From Proteiniphilum sp. UBA5384 (GTDB taxonomy: Bacteria > Bacteroidota > Bacteroidia > Bacteroidales > Dysgonomonadaceae), in contig NZ_DHOS01000030.1 in NCBI RefSeq assembly GCF_002410825.1, positions 62,001-126,000 of the forward strand: a stretch of DNA of 64,000 bases, read 5' to 3'. Positions 1 to 9,944 of the stretch are shown here, piece after piece; position 1 is the stretch's first letter; each line of letters opens with the position of its first letter. Below the pieces are notes generated by a model that was not told the origin of the DNA, searched no databases, and worked only from the letters and a program-made list of their open reading frames with translations. A program made the position numbers and the translations under genes.

Positions 1-2805
1 GACTCCACCGTTTATCTTGGGTGACGGTGATGCGTCGAGCAAAACACGTGTAGCTTGATTATAGTTGGAGGTGGCCGTTTTTTCTCCCGTTGCTTCATCC
101 CTGATAAACCATAGCGGTCCTCCTGTCATAGGATCAACCCCTGCCCATTCACGCATGTAAAAGTTATAATAAGGATACCCCACGGCTACGGATTGGAATG
201 CCAGGTCATCGGCATCAGGCAGATAAGTGATTTTATTTTTGTTATATCCGAGATTGAGACTTACATCCCAATACCAATCCTTTGTCTTGATAATTTCGGG
301 GGTGATGGTGATTTCAAATCCTTTGTTTTCGAGTTTTCCGTCGTTTGCCGTCTGACGGTTATATCCGGTCACGGCCGTCAGGTGCCTCAGGTAAAGCAGG
401 TTCTTTACCTTTTTTAAGTACGCATCGAAGGTAATGTTCACCCTGTCGAAAAATCGCATATCCAAACCGAAGTCAAGCGAGCCGGTTTCTTCCCACGATA
501 AATTGGGATTACCCTGATAGTTGGAGTAAAGTGCTACCTCACTGCCATATTCCTCAACGCTGCTCAACTTGGTTGTCCATTCGTAGGCACCACTCGGCTG
601 GTTGCCCGTAATCCCATACGACACGCGGGGTTTCAGTTCGTTGATAAATGTATAAGGTTTCAGGAATTCTTCTTCATGCATATTCCATCCGGCACCTAAC
701 GACCAGAAATTCGCCCAGCGTTTATTCGAACCGAAGCGCGATGAACCGTCGCGACGGATTGATGCCTGAAAAAGATATTTGTGATCGAGAGTGTAATTGG
801 CGTTGAAGATATAAGCCGCATTTTTTTCTTCTGTTTTAGCACCTTCTACATTGTGATCGGAGGCTCCTCCGCTCAGCACTTCATTTCCGGGAATCATATT
901 CGACGATTGACCGGAACTGTCCCAGACGCGCCTTTCATCGTATTCATATCCTAAAAATGCATTGATTTCATGTCGCTCGCCAAAGGTTTTCAGCAACCGA
1001 AACATCTGATTGGCGTAAATGGCGCGGGTATTGTAACTCCGGTTATAGATGGTGCCATGCTTGGCTTGTCCACCCCGGCTGTAAGGATCGGTGTAGGTCT
1101 CTGTATAGCTATTCCCGAATCCTACTTTGTTGTTCGATTCGAAAGTCAGGAAATCTAACAGTTTATAATCGAATCCTAAACCTAAGTCCATTGCATTGTT
1201 GCGGTTCTTGCTCCAATTCAGGTGACGGTCGTACAAATAATTAGTGCCGCCGTCGGAATACCAGTAATCACGCGGGTCGGCCGTAAGGGCGTCTTCAGGA
1301 GAAGGCATTCCCTGACTTCCATCTTTCAGGTTTCCTTTTGAATCGTAAGGTGTATCCCAAGGCGTATAACTGGTATAACTCAAGGAGTGTTCCCTGTTAT
1401 CGGTCTCACGGTAACTGGCGGCTAATTTAGCTTTTAGCGTAAGTTTTTTGTTGACGGTATAATCAGTATTCACCCGTAACGTATACCGGTCGTAGGTGAA
1501 ACCTTTGATGGTTCCATCTTCATTATAATAATCAGCTGAAAGATACGACCTGATCTTGTCATTACCGTACCGGTAGCCGATATTGTAGTTTTGCGTTAAT
1601 GCGTCTTTGGTGGCTAAATCCCACCAATCGGTATTCTGATTCGCCAGATAGGGTTGTAGCCAGTGTTGCTGGTCCAGGATTCCTGCGTTCCGGTGGGCGG
1701 TAACTACATAATCGTAATACTCCGCACCATTCATCATCTCCAGTTTTCCTTTTTGTAGTTGCGAAACGCCCATCCTTACAGAAGCTTCGATTTGTGACAC
1801 GCCCATTGAGGCCCGCTTGGTAGTGACCAGAATCACGCCGTTTGCTCCGCGAGATCCGTAGAGCGCAGTGGCTGAACCATCTTTCAGTATGGAAATTGTT
1901 TCGATATCATTCGGATTCAGTTCGGATACAGCATTCCCCACAACTCCGTCGATTACCCATAGCGGATCTTTGTTCCCCCGGATAGTTCCGGTGCCCCGTA
2001 TACGGATGGTAACACCCTGTCCCGGCTGTCCAGAAAGAGGAGTCGCCACTACGCCGGCCATCTTGCCTTGCAGCATATTGCCGACGCCCGGAGAGGTAAT
2101 GTCTTTCAACTTGTCTACGTTGACGGTTGAGATAGCGCCGGTGATAGAACTTTTGCGCTGCATGCCGTAGCCCACGACTACAACTTCATCCAATTCCGAT
2201 AACTGAGACTCCAGGACAATATTTAGAGTATGTTGATCACCTACTGTTTTTTCCACAGTCTGGTAGCCGATATAGCTAAATACAAGAATGGCGCTGCGGC
2301 TACTTACACTGATCGAATAATGTCCGTCGACATCGGTCACTACACCATTCCCGGTTCCTTTTTCCAATACAGTGACACCGATCAGCGATTCGCCTTCCTC
2401 GTCAGTCACACGTCCATTAAGCGTAATCCGGTCTTGATTGGTATCTTCCGTTTCTTCGGAAGTCCCGATTCTATCTACCGCATTGCCGGTTGATGGATTC
2501 TTATAAATCACGACTTGCCGATCATGAATTTCATATTTTGAACTTTCGTCCAAAATCTTATCCAGCACCTGATTGATAGTTTCCTTTTGAACCGTAATGT
2601 CAACATTTCTGTGTAAGTCTACAGCATCTTCGTTATAAAAGAAGATAAATTCACTTTGATCTTCAATTTGACGAAAAACGTCTTTTAATGATTTGTTATG
2701 AATCTCCAGCGTTAAAACCGCCTCCTGACTATAAACTGCATCCGCGGCAATAATGCAGTTCCCGACGAATAGCAGAAAAATACAGTTGATGATAAACTTC
2801 TTCAT
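1..2805 (-). CDS. SusC/RagA-family TonB-linked outer membrane protein, 3' end outside window
   Basis: The frame is open from an ATG at 2805 to the left edge, so the C-terminal part of the barrel is missing. The predicted protein starts with a signal peptide (MKKFIINCIFLLFVGN), followed by an STN domain (about residues 30-85), a carboxypeptidase-regulatory-like domain (about 125-190, with GRVTDEEGESLIGV) and a TonB plug beginning near residue 205 (LDEVVVVGYG). Barrel sequence then follows. This is the SusC/RagA architecture: TonB-driven import of oligomers across the outer membrane, normally together with a SusD lipoprotein, which would lie left of the window. The STN domain implies transcriptional signalling to the FecR protein encoded just upstream (2815-4017). 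The gap to that gene is 9 bp, so co-transcription is likely. The substrate cannot be read from the sequence. Confidence 0.93.
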   Translation of the reverse strand, partial: MKKFIINCIFLLFVGNCIIAADAVYSQEAVLTLEIHNKSLKDVFRQIEDQSEFIFFYNEDAVDLHRNVDITVQKETINQVLDKILDESSKYEIHDRQVVIYKNPSTGNAVDRIGTSEETEDTNQDRITLNGRVTDEEGESLIGVTVLEKGTGNGVVTDVDGHYSISVSSRSAILVFSYIGYQTVEKTVGDQHTLNIVLESQLSELDEVVVVGYGMQRKSSITGAISTVNVDKLKDITSPGVGNMLQGKMAGVVATPLSGQPGQGVTIRIRGTGTIRGNKDPLWVIDGVVGNAVSELNPNDIETISILKDGSATALYGSRGANGVILVTTKRASMGVSQIEASVRMGVSQLQKGKLEMMNGAEYYDYVVTAHRNAGILDQQHWLQPYLANQNTDWWDLATKDALTQNYNIGYRYGNDKIRSYLSADYYNEDGTIKGFTYDRYTLRVNTDYTVNKKLTLKAKLAASYRETDNREHSLSYTSYTPWDTPYDSKGNLKDGSQGMPSPEDALTADPRDYWYSDGGTNYLYDRHLNWSKNRNNAMDLGLGFDYKLLDFLTFESNNKVGFGNSYTETYTDPYSRGGQAKHGTIYNRSYNTRAIYANQMFRLLKTFGERHEINAFLGYEYDERRVWDSSGQSSNMIPGNEVLSGGASDHNVEGAKTEEKNAAYIFNANYTLDHKYLFQASIRRDGSSRFGSNKRWANFWSLGAGWNMHEEEFLKPYTFINELKPRVSYGITGNQPSGAYEWTTKLSSVEEYGSEVALYSNYQGNPNLSWEETGSLDFGLDMRFFDRVNITFDAYLKKVKNLLYLRHLTAVTGYNRQTANDGKLENKGFEITITPEIIKTKDWYWDVSLNLGYNKNKITYLPDADDLAFQSVAVGYPYYNFYMREWAGVDPMTGGPLWFIRDEATGEKTATSNYNQATRVLLDASPSPKINGGV

Positions 2806-2814
2806 AGGCTTTTG

Positions 2815-4017
2815 TTATTTATTTGATAAATTAGAAATCGTTGCAATACTGTCATTTTGCATGGTATAGCATATAGATGTGGTGATGCTGATGTAATTGA
2901 GTGCATTTTCGAGAGAACCTGTCAGGTCGAGTTTCCCGTGCACTAATATTTTGTCGAACCCCGCTCCCTCATAATTGAAAGATACATTGTAATATTTTTC
3001 CAATTTTTGCAATACACGGTCAATCCGCTCTCCTTGCAGGGATAGATAACCGTGTGTCCACGAAATATAATTGTTTACATCTACCTCGAGGATATCAACT
3101 TTATCAGACCCGGTCTTGAAGGAAAGCATCTGATTTGGATAGATATCATAGGTGCCGCCCAAGGTCTTGCCTTTCACTGAAACTGCTCCTGAAACGAGTA
3201 CGACCGATTGAACTTCTTCATCGGGATAAGCGGAGACATTGAACCGCGTGCCTTTCACATGAATATCCATCCGGTCGGTCTTGACGATAAATGGGCAATT
3301 CTCCTGTGGGGTAGCAGCCAGGTAAATCTCACCACTCACGAAAATTTCCCGTTTATCTTTGCCCAGGACCGACGGATAGATTAATTTGGTTCCTGAATTG
3401 ATCCAGATTTTTGTTCCATCGCTTAAGGTGAGTGATGTTGTTTTCCCATAAGGGATAATCAGCTGGTTGAGTTGAGCCGATTTTTTATTTCCGGTGGTTT
3501 CGATCGTTTCCTTGTTTATTTTCACCTTCCCGGTAGGATCATATTCTACGTTTGAACTGTCGTTCTGTATTCTTACTACTTGATTGTCGGATAATATCAA
3601 GCTTATTTCGCCTGATCGGGAAGTGGCATCCTTGTCGATCAGAGAATTGTAATCAATCTTATGATGTTGGTTATAATAATAAAGAGAAGCACCGGCTAAT
3701 AATCCCATGAGAACCGCTGCGGTTATCCACTGCCTCTTGCCTCGATATCTCCGGGGTATATGTTTTTTTGTTACAGTTGCTTGATGAATGTTTGTCCAAA
3801 TCAATTTTTTATCTGCGGTCGACAGAGTAGACTCCTTAACTTTTAGTCTCTTTATAATTGTTTTTAATGTTGCTAAATGATCTATATTGTACTCACCTTC
3901 AGTTATTTTTTGTTCCCAATAACGGTCAAGTTCCGGTGTAGGTTCAAATACCCAATGCAGGAACAAATCATCGTCGAGTAACGATGACAGTATTATATCC
4001 GGGTTGCTTCTTTCCAT
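2815..4017 (-). CDS. FecR-family anti-sigma factor
   Basis: A 400-residue protein with a cytoplasmic N-terminal region (about 1-90), a single membrane segment near residues 95-112 (WITAAVLMGLLAGASLYYY), and a periplasmic FecR domain (about 175-280, including LTLSDGTKIWINSGTKLIYP). A C-terminal domain (about 325-395) resembles the STN-like tail common in Bacteroidetes FecR proteins. Known role of the family: it senses the state of an STN-bearing SusC receptor and controls an ECF sigma factor. The gene sits between a sigma gene (4110-4703) and the SusC gene that starts at 2805, the usual order for trans-envelope signalling. Length is normal for the family and no defect was seen. The inducing ligand is unknown. 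Confidence 0.93.
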   Translation of the reverse strand: MERSNPDIILSSLLDDDLFLHWVFEPTPELDRYWEQKITEGEYNIDHLATLKTIIKRLKVKESTLSTADKKLIWTNIHQATVTKKHIPRRYRGKRQWITAAVLMGLLAGASLYYYNQHHKIDYNSLIDKDATSRSGEISLILSDNQVVRIQNDSSNVEYDPTGKVKINKETIETTGNKKSAQLNQLIIPYGKTTSLTLSDGTKIWINSGTKLIYPSVLGKDKREIFVSGEIYLAATPQENCPFIVKTDRMDIHVKGTRFNVSAYPDEEVQSVVLVSGAVSVKGKTLGGTYDIYPNQMLSFKTGSDKVDILEVDVNNYISWTHGYLSLQGERIDRVLQKLEKYYNVSFNYEGAGFDKILVHGKLDLTGSLENALNYISITTSICYTMQNDSIATISNLSNK

Positions 4018-4109
4018 TTTTGTGCTAAGAAGGGTCTTTTTGATTCAAACGATTCTAAAAAAACGTTTGTACTCAATAAATGGTTTTTTTTTATTAAAAA
4101 TGCATTTTT

Positions 4110-4703
4110 TTACCCAAAAGATTGTAAGAAGAGGAAAAGAAAACCGGAAAGTCTCATTTTTTTCTTGATTTTCAAAATAGAGCGATGGATAAGATTGCGT
4201 ACGGATTGGTAGTTAATCCCCAATAAAAGGGATATTTCTTCATAGGAGAGATCCAGCTGAAAACGCAGGTAAATTGCCTCTTTTTGGCGTGGGTTCAACA
4301 GATTGATTACCTGCTCGAATTTTTCTTTTGTGGCTTTGTCTTCCTCGCCGTTTTCATCCTCATCCGGTTGATAAATGGCGATAAAAGGTAACTCCTCGGG
4401 AGCTACGTACGTGATGCGCTGCTCACGGGCAATGGCATCGCGGATCATATTTTTCATCGAGAGTAACAGGTAAAAAGTAGGGTTGCCTGATTTCGTCAAT
4501 AACGGCCTGTTGGTGTGGATTTTTATAAATAAATCTTGTATGCAGTCTTTTACGACCTCCTCATCCGAAATAAATTTCATTCCGTATCTATACAGGATAT
4601 CAGAGGTCTTTTCAAATAATTCACCAAAGGCGGTTTCATCTCCCGCCATGAACTGGCTCCATATTTCAATCAGAATTTTATCCTTTTCCACAAACTGGCA
4701 CAT
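4110..4703 (-). CDS. ECF sigma-70 factor partnered with the FecR/SusC genes
   Basis: A 197-residue protein with sigma region 2 (about 20-90: FGELFEKTSDILYRYGMKFI, then VVKDCIQDLFIKI) and region 4 (about 130-185: LLNPRQKEAIYLRFQLDLSY followed by EEISLLLGINYQSVRNLIHR, the helix-turn-helix). The extended C-terminal hydrophobic tail (SGFLFLFLQSFG) is typical of Bacteroidetes ECF factors linked to FecR. It would direct RNA polymerase to the downstream SusC/SusD genes when released by the anti-sigma at 2815-4017. A 92-bp gap separates it from that gene. No TAnnTTTG-type promoter element is visible directly upstream. Confidence 0.93.
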   Translation of the reverse strand: MCQFVEKDKILIEIWSQFMAGDETAFGELFEKTSDILYRYGMKFISDEEVVKDCIQDLFIKIHTNRPLLTKSGNPTFYLLLSMKNMIRDAIAREQRITYVAPEELPFIAIYQPDEDENGEEDKATKEKFEQVINLLNPRQKEAIYLRFQLDLSYEEISLLLGINYQSVRNLIHRSILKIKKKMRLSGFLFLFLQSFG

Positions 4704-4763
4704 TAAAAATCACGACCTGATTCGATATCTTTTACATTGCTTCTGTAGGCGATATCTGTGGTT

Positions 4764-5093
4764 TTATTCCTCCCCGCGAATCATGGTGAGTAACATCTTG
4801 AAACGCTCCACGGCCTTCAAGGCATGCGGTATGTTGGCCGGCATGATAATGCAATCCCCTTTTTTCAGGAGGTACGCTACGCCGCCAATCTGTATTTCAG
4901 CTTCTCCATCCAGAATCTGCACGAAAGCATCATAGTTGGCGGTATGTTCGGTTAGCCCTTGTTCTTTATCGAAAGAGAAGATAGTGATATTCCCCGCTTT
5001 ATTTTTGGTAACCTGTTTGCTCACTACACCGCCAGAAGCGTAATCTATCGATGCTTCAAGGGCAATTACTGTTGATTTTTTGTATGTGCTCAT
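4764..5093 (-). CDS. Small cupin-domain protein
   Basis: A 109-residue single-domain cupin. The barrel motifs are visible: IFSFDKEQGLTEHTANYDAF (first metal-binding strand region, with EH in place of the usual HxH), LDGEAEIQIGGVAYLLKKGD and IMPANIPHALKAVERFKML (second motif with the PxxxPH pattern). Short cupins of this kind in Bacteroidales bind a metal or small ligand in the cytosol, and no specific reaction can be assigned. The gene stands alone on the minus strand, 60 bp downstream of the sigma gene start. A possible -7 element (TATTTTTG on the minus strand, 5130-5137) lies about 37 bp upstream, without a clear -33 partner. Confidence 0.85.
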   Translation of the reverse strand: MSTYKKSTVIALEASIDYASGGVVSKQVTKNKAGNITIFSFDKEQGLTEHTANYDAFVQILDGEAEIQIGGVAYLLKKGDCIIMPANIPHALKAVERFKMLLTMIRGEE

Positions 5094-5613
5094 AAATTGT
5101 CATTTAAAGAAATTGACATGTACTATATACAAAAATACAATCTAGAACGGATATAAGGTATAATTAAAGTTGCAAAATTATCGTTTTATTGAACTTTAAC
5201 ATAAGCCCGAATAGTCAAATTTGCAGGTTGAAAAAAGTCAATTAGTCAGATAGGAAAGTAGATGCTGAGCCGTGATTTTTACGACTCTATGAAAAAATAT
5301 TTATATCTTTGTCTCGATAGAAATCCTTCTGCAGAATTATTGTGGATTATGGATAGTCTTCTTATTCAGTAAGTCTGTAGTCGTTTTCTTGTTATCGTTT
5401 TAAATGTATTGAAGGATAAACAGGTTCTGTTAGGAACAAAATGAAAGGGTAGATTATTTATAACTTAATTTTTTTGGACCTGTTCGAAGATAAAAACATG
5501 GTAGAAATATTGAACATGTTCAATTCCGATGTGTTAAATAGAACGTATCTCGGTGATATGTTAATTGGAATTCATACCGAGGGTATTTAAAACAAACTGC
5601 AATAAAATAGCTT
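5094..5613. promoter_or_regulatory. 520-bp divergent intergenic region upstream of the RND operon
   Basis: No coding sequence was recognised between the cupin gene (leftward) and the efflux operon (rightward). On the plus strand TATCTTTG at 5304-5311 fits the Bacteroidetes -7 consensus TAnnTTTG, but no convincing -33 TTTG is spaced before it. A perfect 16-bp palindrome lies at 5509-5524, listed separately. If transcription starts near 5318, the efflux mRNA would have a leader of nearly 300 nt. Confidence 0.4.
5509..5524. promoter_or_regulatory. Perfect 16-bp palindrome, candidate operator of the efflux operon
   Basis: The sequence ATTGAACATGTTCAAT equals its own reverse complement. It lies 90 bp upstream of the first efflux gene start in otherwise AT-rich spacer. 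Dyads of this size are typical for dimeric HTH repressors such as TetR, MarR or LysR types. No regulator gene is adjacent, so the binding protein is unknown. Confidence 0.45.
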
Positions 5614-6783
5614 ATGTGTATAATACAAAGACAGTTCTTTTCAGGATTGATGCTTGTATGCTTCTTTCTTTCATTCTATTCATGTAAAGAGACAGAGGAA
5701 GTATACCCTATTGTTGAGGTGGAAGATGTCGTACGTGACAGTATCGAAATCCATGGTTACTATGTAGGTTCCATCCGGGCTTACAGGAAGATAGAGTTGC
5801 ATGCCAGGGTAGAGGGATATCTGGAAAAGATGACTTTCGAAGAAGGAAAAAGGATCGAGGAAGGAGAACCCCTCTTTTATATCAATAACGCTACCTATAG
5901 GGCAAAAGTAGAGAAAGCCCGGGCTCAACTGAAAAAGGATGAAGCGATGGCAGCCAAGGCAAGGAGGGATGAGGAGCGTCTTCGCCCACTTTATGAGCAG
6001 AACGCCGCCAGTCGGTTGGATCTTGATAATGCCATTGCGGCGAGGGAGATGGCAGATGCCAGTGTATCTATGAGCAAAGCCGATCTGGCACAGGCTGAGT
6101 TGGAACTGAGCTATACGGTTGTCCGTTCACCCCTTTCCGGATATATCAGCGAGCGATATGTGGATGTGGGGACTCTGGTCGGAAAATCGCAGTCGTCGCT
6201 ACTTGCTACGGTGGTTGAACGTGATACTGTTCTTGTAGAATTCAAACTCACGGCATTGGACTACCTGCGAAGCCAGCAACGTAATGTGCGTCTGGGTGAG
6301 CTGGATGCTACCCGCTCATGGCAACCTACCATTACCATCACGCTGGCCGATAACAGTACATATAGGGAGAAAGGAGTTGTTGATTTTGCATCCCCCCTGG
6401 TAGATCCCCAGACGGGTACTTTCGGAGTACGTGCGGCGATCCCCAATACCAACCAGGAGCTTTTACCCGGGCAGTTTACAAGGGTAAACTTATTGTTGGA
6501 TGTGTTGGAAGATGTGGTGGTAGCTCCACGGAAATCCCTGATCATAGAAAAGGGAGGGGCTTTCCTGTTTGTTGTCCGTCCCGACAGTATAGCCGAGAGA
6601 CGCTTTGTAGAAACCGGATATGAGCAGGGAAACAAGGTGGTTATCACCCGTGGGCTATCGGCTGATGAAAAGATTGTTACCGAAGGATATCATAAACTCA
6701 CCCATGGACAGAAGGTAATTCCCCGTACAAGAGAACAGATAGAGGTGGATGAACAAACCAGAATGCAAGGAGATAGCATATGA
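5614..6783 (+). CDS. RND efflux membrane fusion protein (periplasmic adaptor lipoprotein)
   Basis: A 389-residue AcrA/MexA-type adaptor. The N-terminus is a lipoprotein signal (FSGLMLVCFFLSFYSC, lipobox cysteine at about residue 24). It is followed by half of a barrel-sandwich domain (IELHARVEGYLEKMTFEEGK), an alpha-helical hairpin (about 95-160, KARAQLKKDEAMAAKARRDE), the second sandwich half (VVRSPLSGYISERYVDVGTL), a beta-barrel and a membrane-proximal domain. It would link the inner-membrane pump to the outer-membrane channel. The stop overlaps the ATG of the permease gene by 4 bp, showing translational coupling in a three-gene operon. Confidence 0.95.
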   Translation: MCIIQRQFFSGLMLVCFFLSFYSCKETEEVYPIVEVEDVVRDSIEIHGYYVGSIRAYRKIELHARVEGYLEKMTFEEGKRIEEGEPLFYINNATYRAKVEKARAQLKKDEAMAAKARRDEERLRPLYEQNAASRLDLDNAIAAREMADASVSMSKADLAQAELELSYTVVRSPLSGYISERYVDVGTLVGKSQSSLLATVVERDTVLVEFKLTALDYLRSQQRNVRLGELDATRSWQPTITITLADNSTYREKGVVDFASPLVDPQTGTFGVRAAIPNTNQELLPGQFTRVNLLLDVLEDVVVAPRKSLIIEKGGAFLFVVRPDSIAERRFVETGYEQGNKVVITRGLSADEKIVTEGYHKLTHGQKVIPRTREQIEVDEQTRMQGDSI

Positions 6784-9700
6784 AGCCAGGATTTTTTATA
6801 GACAGGCCTGTCCTTTCTACCGTTATGTCTCTCTTTATTATTATAATTGGTATTATAGGGCTGCTCTCGTTGCCTATTGAACAATATCCCCAGATAACTC
6901 CTCCGATGGTAAGGGTCAGCACTTCCTATCCAGGTGCTGATGCAACAACCGTATCGCAGGCTGTGGCCACTCCCATTGAGCAGCAGTTGAACGGTACGCC
7001 CGGAATGCTCTATATGGAATCGAGCAGTAATAATACCGGTGGATTGAATATCTCCATTACTTTCGATGTAAATACGAATGTGGATCTGGCCGCGGTGGAG
7101 GTACAGAACAGGGTGAAACTTGCAGAAGCACGTCTTCCGGCAGAGGTATTACAAAATGGTATCAGCGTAGAAAAACAAGCGTCGAATCAGCTTATAACGT
7201 TGGCTCTTGTTTCCGAAGACCTGAAATTCGACGAGATCTATCTGAGTAATTATGCCACCATTAACGTGCTGGATGTATTGCGACGTATTCCGGGTGTAGG
7301 GCGTGTATCCAATGTGGGTAGTCGTTATTATGGCATGCAGATATGGGTATATCCCGACCGTATGGCTAGTTATGGTCTGACTGTGCAGGATTTGCAGAAG
7401 GCGCTGAAAGACCAGAACCGGGAATCTGCGGCAGGAGAATTAGGTAAACCGCCTGTAGAGGGTGTGGATATCTCCATCCCTATTACTGCACGCGGACGTT
7501 TGTCTACGGTACAGGAATTCGAAGACGTAGTTGTCAGGGCCAACAGCGATGGTTCTTTTATCCGTATAGGCGATGTGGCTCGGGTGTCTCTGGAAGCCTC
7601 TTCATATAGTACCGAAAGTGGCTTGGATGGTAAAAATGCGGCAATCCTCACTATCTATATGTTGCCTGGCGCCAATGCTATGGAGGTCGCAAAAGAAATT
7701 AAGGAGGCTATGCGCACGATAGCCGGTGATTTTCCAGAAGGGTTGGATTATCTGATTCCTTTTGATATTACGGAATATATTTCAGAATCGATAGGGGAAG
7801 TTTACAAGACACTTTTCGAGGCATTGTTTCTTGTCATTTTGGTGGTATTCCTTTCGTTACAAAGTTGGAGAACCGCATTGATACCGATCATCGCCGTACC
7901 GATATCATTGATAGGTACTTTTGGCTTTATGCTGATGATGGGATTTACACTCAACACACTTACACTGATGGGATTGGTCCTTGCTATCGGGATCGTGGTG
8001 GATGATGCCATCGTTGTGGTAGAGAATGTAGAGCGTATCATGGTGGAAAACAAGATGAATGCCCGGGAAGCAACTCATAAGGCAATGAAGCAGTTGACAG
8101 GGGCGTTGATCATCACATCTCTGGTTTTGGCAGCTGTATTCCTTCCCGTAAGTTTTCTGGGAGGTATTGTGGGGTCTATGTACAGGCAGTTTACCATCAC
8201 CATTGTAGTGTCCGTATTTATATCTACCATCGTTGCGCTGACGCTCAGTCCGGCCATGTGTGCGTTGATCCTGAAACCACGGCATGGCAGGAAGAATATT
8301 ATCTTTAGGCGGATCGATAATTGGTTTGCCAAGGGAAACAGGTTGTACGTAAAGGGTATTTACAAGACAATCGGGCATCCCAAACGTATTATTTTTTGGT
8401 TTGGTATGGTGCTGGTCTTTATTTTTCTGTTGAACAGGTTTGTGCCTTCGAGTTTTATACCCCAGGAAGACCAAGGATTCTTTACCGTGGAACTGGAGAT
8501 GCCTGAAGGCTCTACTATCGAACGGATGCGTGATGTGGCCGAGAGGGCGGTAAGTTATATAGATCGCCACGAAGCTGTAGATCATGTGCAGAATACCACC
8601 GGTTCAAGCCCTCGTGTAGGTACTAATCAGGGACGTACAACCCTGATCGTGATATTGAAACCCTGGGAGGAACGGGACAGTAAAGTGGATGATGTTATCA
8701 AAGATATTCGACAGGAGTTTTATCATTATCCTGAGGTAAAAGTCTTTGCCAGTAGGCCCCCTGTGGTGCCGGGCCTGGGAGAAGCGGGAGGTATCGAAAT
8801 GAAATTACAGGCGCGCTCGGAAGCATCGTGGGATGAATTGGTAGCTGCTACCGATACATTTATGCATTACGCCACTCAAAGCCGACAATTAGCCAATATC
8901 TCTGCTTCCCTGCAACCTGAAATACCGCAGTTGTACTTCGATCTCGACCGTGATAAGGCAATGGCTTTGGGGGTTCCGGTCTCAGATATTTTCTCTACGA
9001 TGAAGGCTTATCTGGGAGCGGTATATGTGAACGACTTTAATATGTTCAACCGGGTGTATAGGGTCTATATTCAGGCTGATCAGAGTTTCAGGATGACTGG
9101 GGACGATCTCAACCTCTTTTTTGTTCGTGCATCGAATGGTACGATGGTGCCATTGACCACTCTCGGTTCAATGAACTACACTACTGGTCCCGGGAATATA
9201 TCCCGGTTTAACATGTACACGTCGGCATCGATACAGGTGACCCCTGCGGCAGGTTATAGTTCGGGAGAAGCCATGACGGTGATAGAAAAAATAGTAAAAG
9301 AACGATTGCCTGAAAATATCGGGCTTTCCTGGAGTGGCCTTTCATTTCAGGAACAGAGGGCGCAAGGGAACACATTTTTAGTGCTGGCGCTGGTATTCCT
9401 TTTCACCTTTCTTTTCTTGGCTGCTTTATACGAAAGTTGGTCTGTCCCTATGGCGATTATTCTCTCTTTCCCGGTTGCTGCATTGGGTGCTTATATGGGA
9501 ATATGGGTCATGGGGTTGAACAATGACATCTTTTTCCAGATAGGCTTGGTAACCTTGATAGGTTTGGCAGCGAAGAATGCCATCCTTATTGTTGAATTTG
9601 CCAAGGTGCAGGTGGATAAAGGTGTGGAACCTGTGAATGCTGCTATTAATGCGGCAAGATTGCGGTTTCGCCCTATCCTGATGACTTCACTGGCGTTCAT

Positions 9701-9944
9701 ATTAGGGCTTGTACCCCTGGTGTTGGCGTCGGGTCCCGGTTCGGCCAGCCGCCATTCAATCGGTACGGGTGTCTTCTTCGGAATGATTTTTGCGACTGTG
9801 TTAGGTATCGTTGCGGTACCGTTTTTCTTTGTGCTTCTTTACCGTTTAAAAGATAAAATCACTCTACCCGCCTGGGTAAGATTTTCCAGGGTGAGAGACA
9901 AGTTTAAAGCATTTTACAATAAAAAAGGCGAAAAAAAAGAATGA
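6780..9944 (+). CDS. RND multidrug efflux permease (HAE1/AcrB-like)
   Basis: 1054 residues, a full-length HAE1 transporter. The first membrane helix starts at FFIDRPVLSTVMSLFIIIIG, and a large periplasmic loop carries the porter domains. The proton-relay residues are in place: the double aspartate in GLVLAIGIVVDDAIVVVENV (TM4) and the lysine in GLAAKNAILIVEFAKV (TM10). It expels hydrophobic or amphiphilic compounds using the proton gradient. It overlaps the adaptor gene by 4 bp upstream and the outer-membrane factor gene by 4 bp downstream. The drug range cannot be predicted from sequence alone. Confidence 0.97.
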   Translation: MKPGFFIDRPVLSTVMSLFIIIIGIIGLLSLPIEQYPQITPPMVRVSTSYPGADATTVSQAVATPIEQQLNGTPGMLYMESSSNNTGGLNISITFDVNTNVDLAAVEVQNRVKLAEARLPAEVLQNGISVEKQASNQLITLALVSEDLKFDEIYLSNYATINVLDVLRRIPGVGRVSNVGSRYYGMQIWVYPDRMASYGLTVQDLQKALKDQNRESAAGELGKPPVEGVDISIPITARGRLSTVQEFEDVVVRANSDGSFIRIGDVARVSLEASSYSTESGLDGKNAAILTIYMLPGANAMEVAKEIKEAMRTIAGDFPEGLDYLIPFDITEYISESIGEVYKTLFEALFLVILVVFLSLQSWRTALIPIIAVPISLIGTFGFMLMMGFTLNTLTLMGLVLAIGIVVDDAIVVVENVERIMVENKMNAREATHKAMKQLTGALIITSLVLAAVFLPVSFLGGIVGSMYRQFTITIVVSVFISTIVALTLSPAMCALILKPRHGRKNIIFRRIDNWFAKGNRLYVKGIYKTIGHPKRIIFWFGMVLVFIFLLNRFVPSSFIPQEDQGFFTVELEMPEGSTIERMRDVAERAVSYIDRHEAVDHVQNTTGSSPRVGTNQGRTTLIVILKPWEERDSKVDDVIKDIRQEFYHYPEVKVFASRPPVVPGLGEAGGIEMKLQARSEASWDELVAATDTFMHYATQSRQLANISASLQPEIPQLYFDLDRDKAMALGVPVSDIFSTMKAYLGAVYVNDFNMFNRVYRVYIQADQSFRMTGDDLNLFFVRASNGTMVPLTTLGSMNYTTGPGNISRFNMYTSASIQVTPAAGYSSGEAMTVIEKIVKERLPENIGLSWSGLSFQEQRAQGNTFLVLALVFLFTFLFLAALYESWSVPMAIILSFPVAALGAYMGIWVMGLNNDIFFQIGLVTLIGLAAKNAILIVEFAKVQVDKGVEPVNAAINAARLRFRPILMTSLAFILGLVPLVLASGPGSASRHSIGTGVFFGMIFATVLGIVAVPFFFVLLYRLKDKITLPAWVRFSRVRDKFKAFYNKKGEKKE

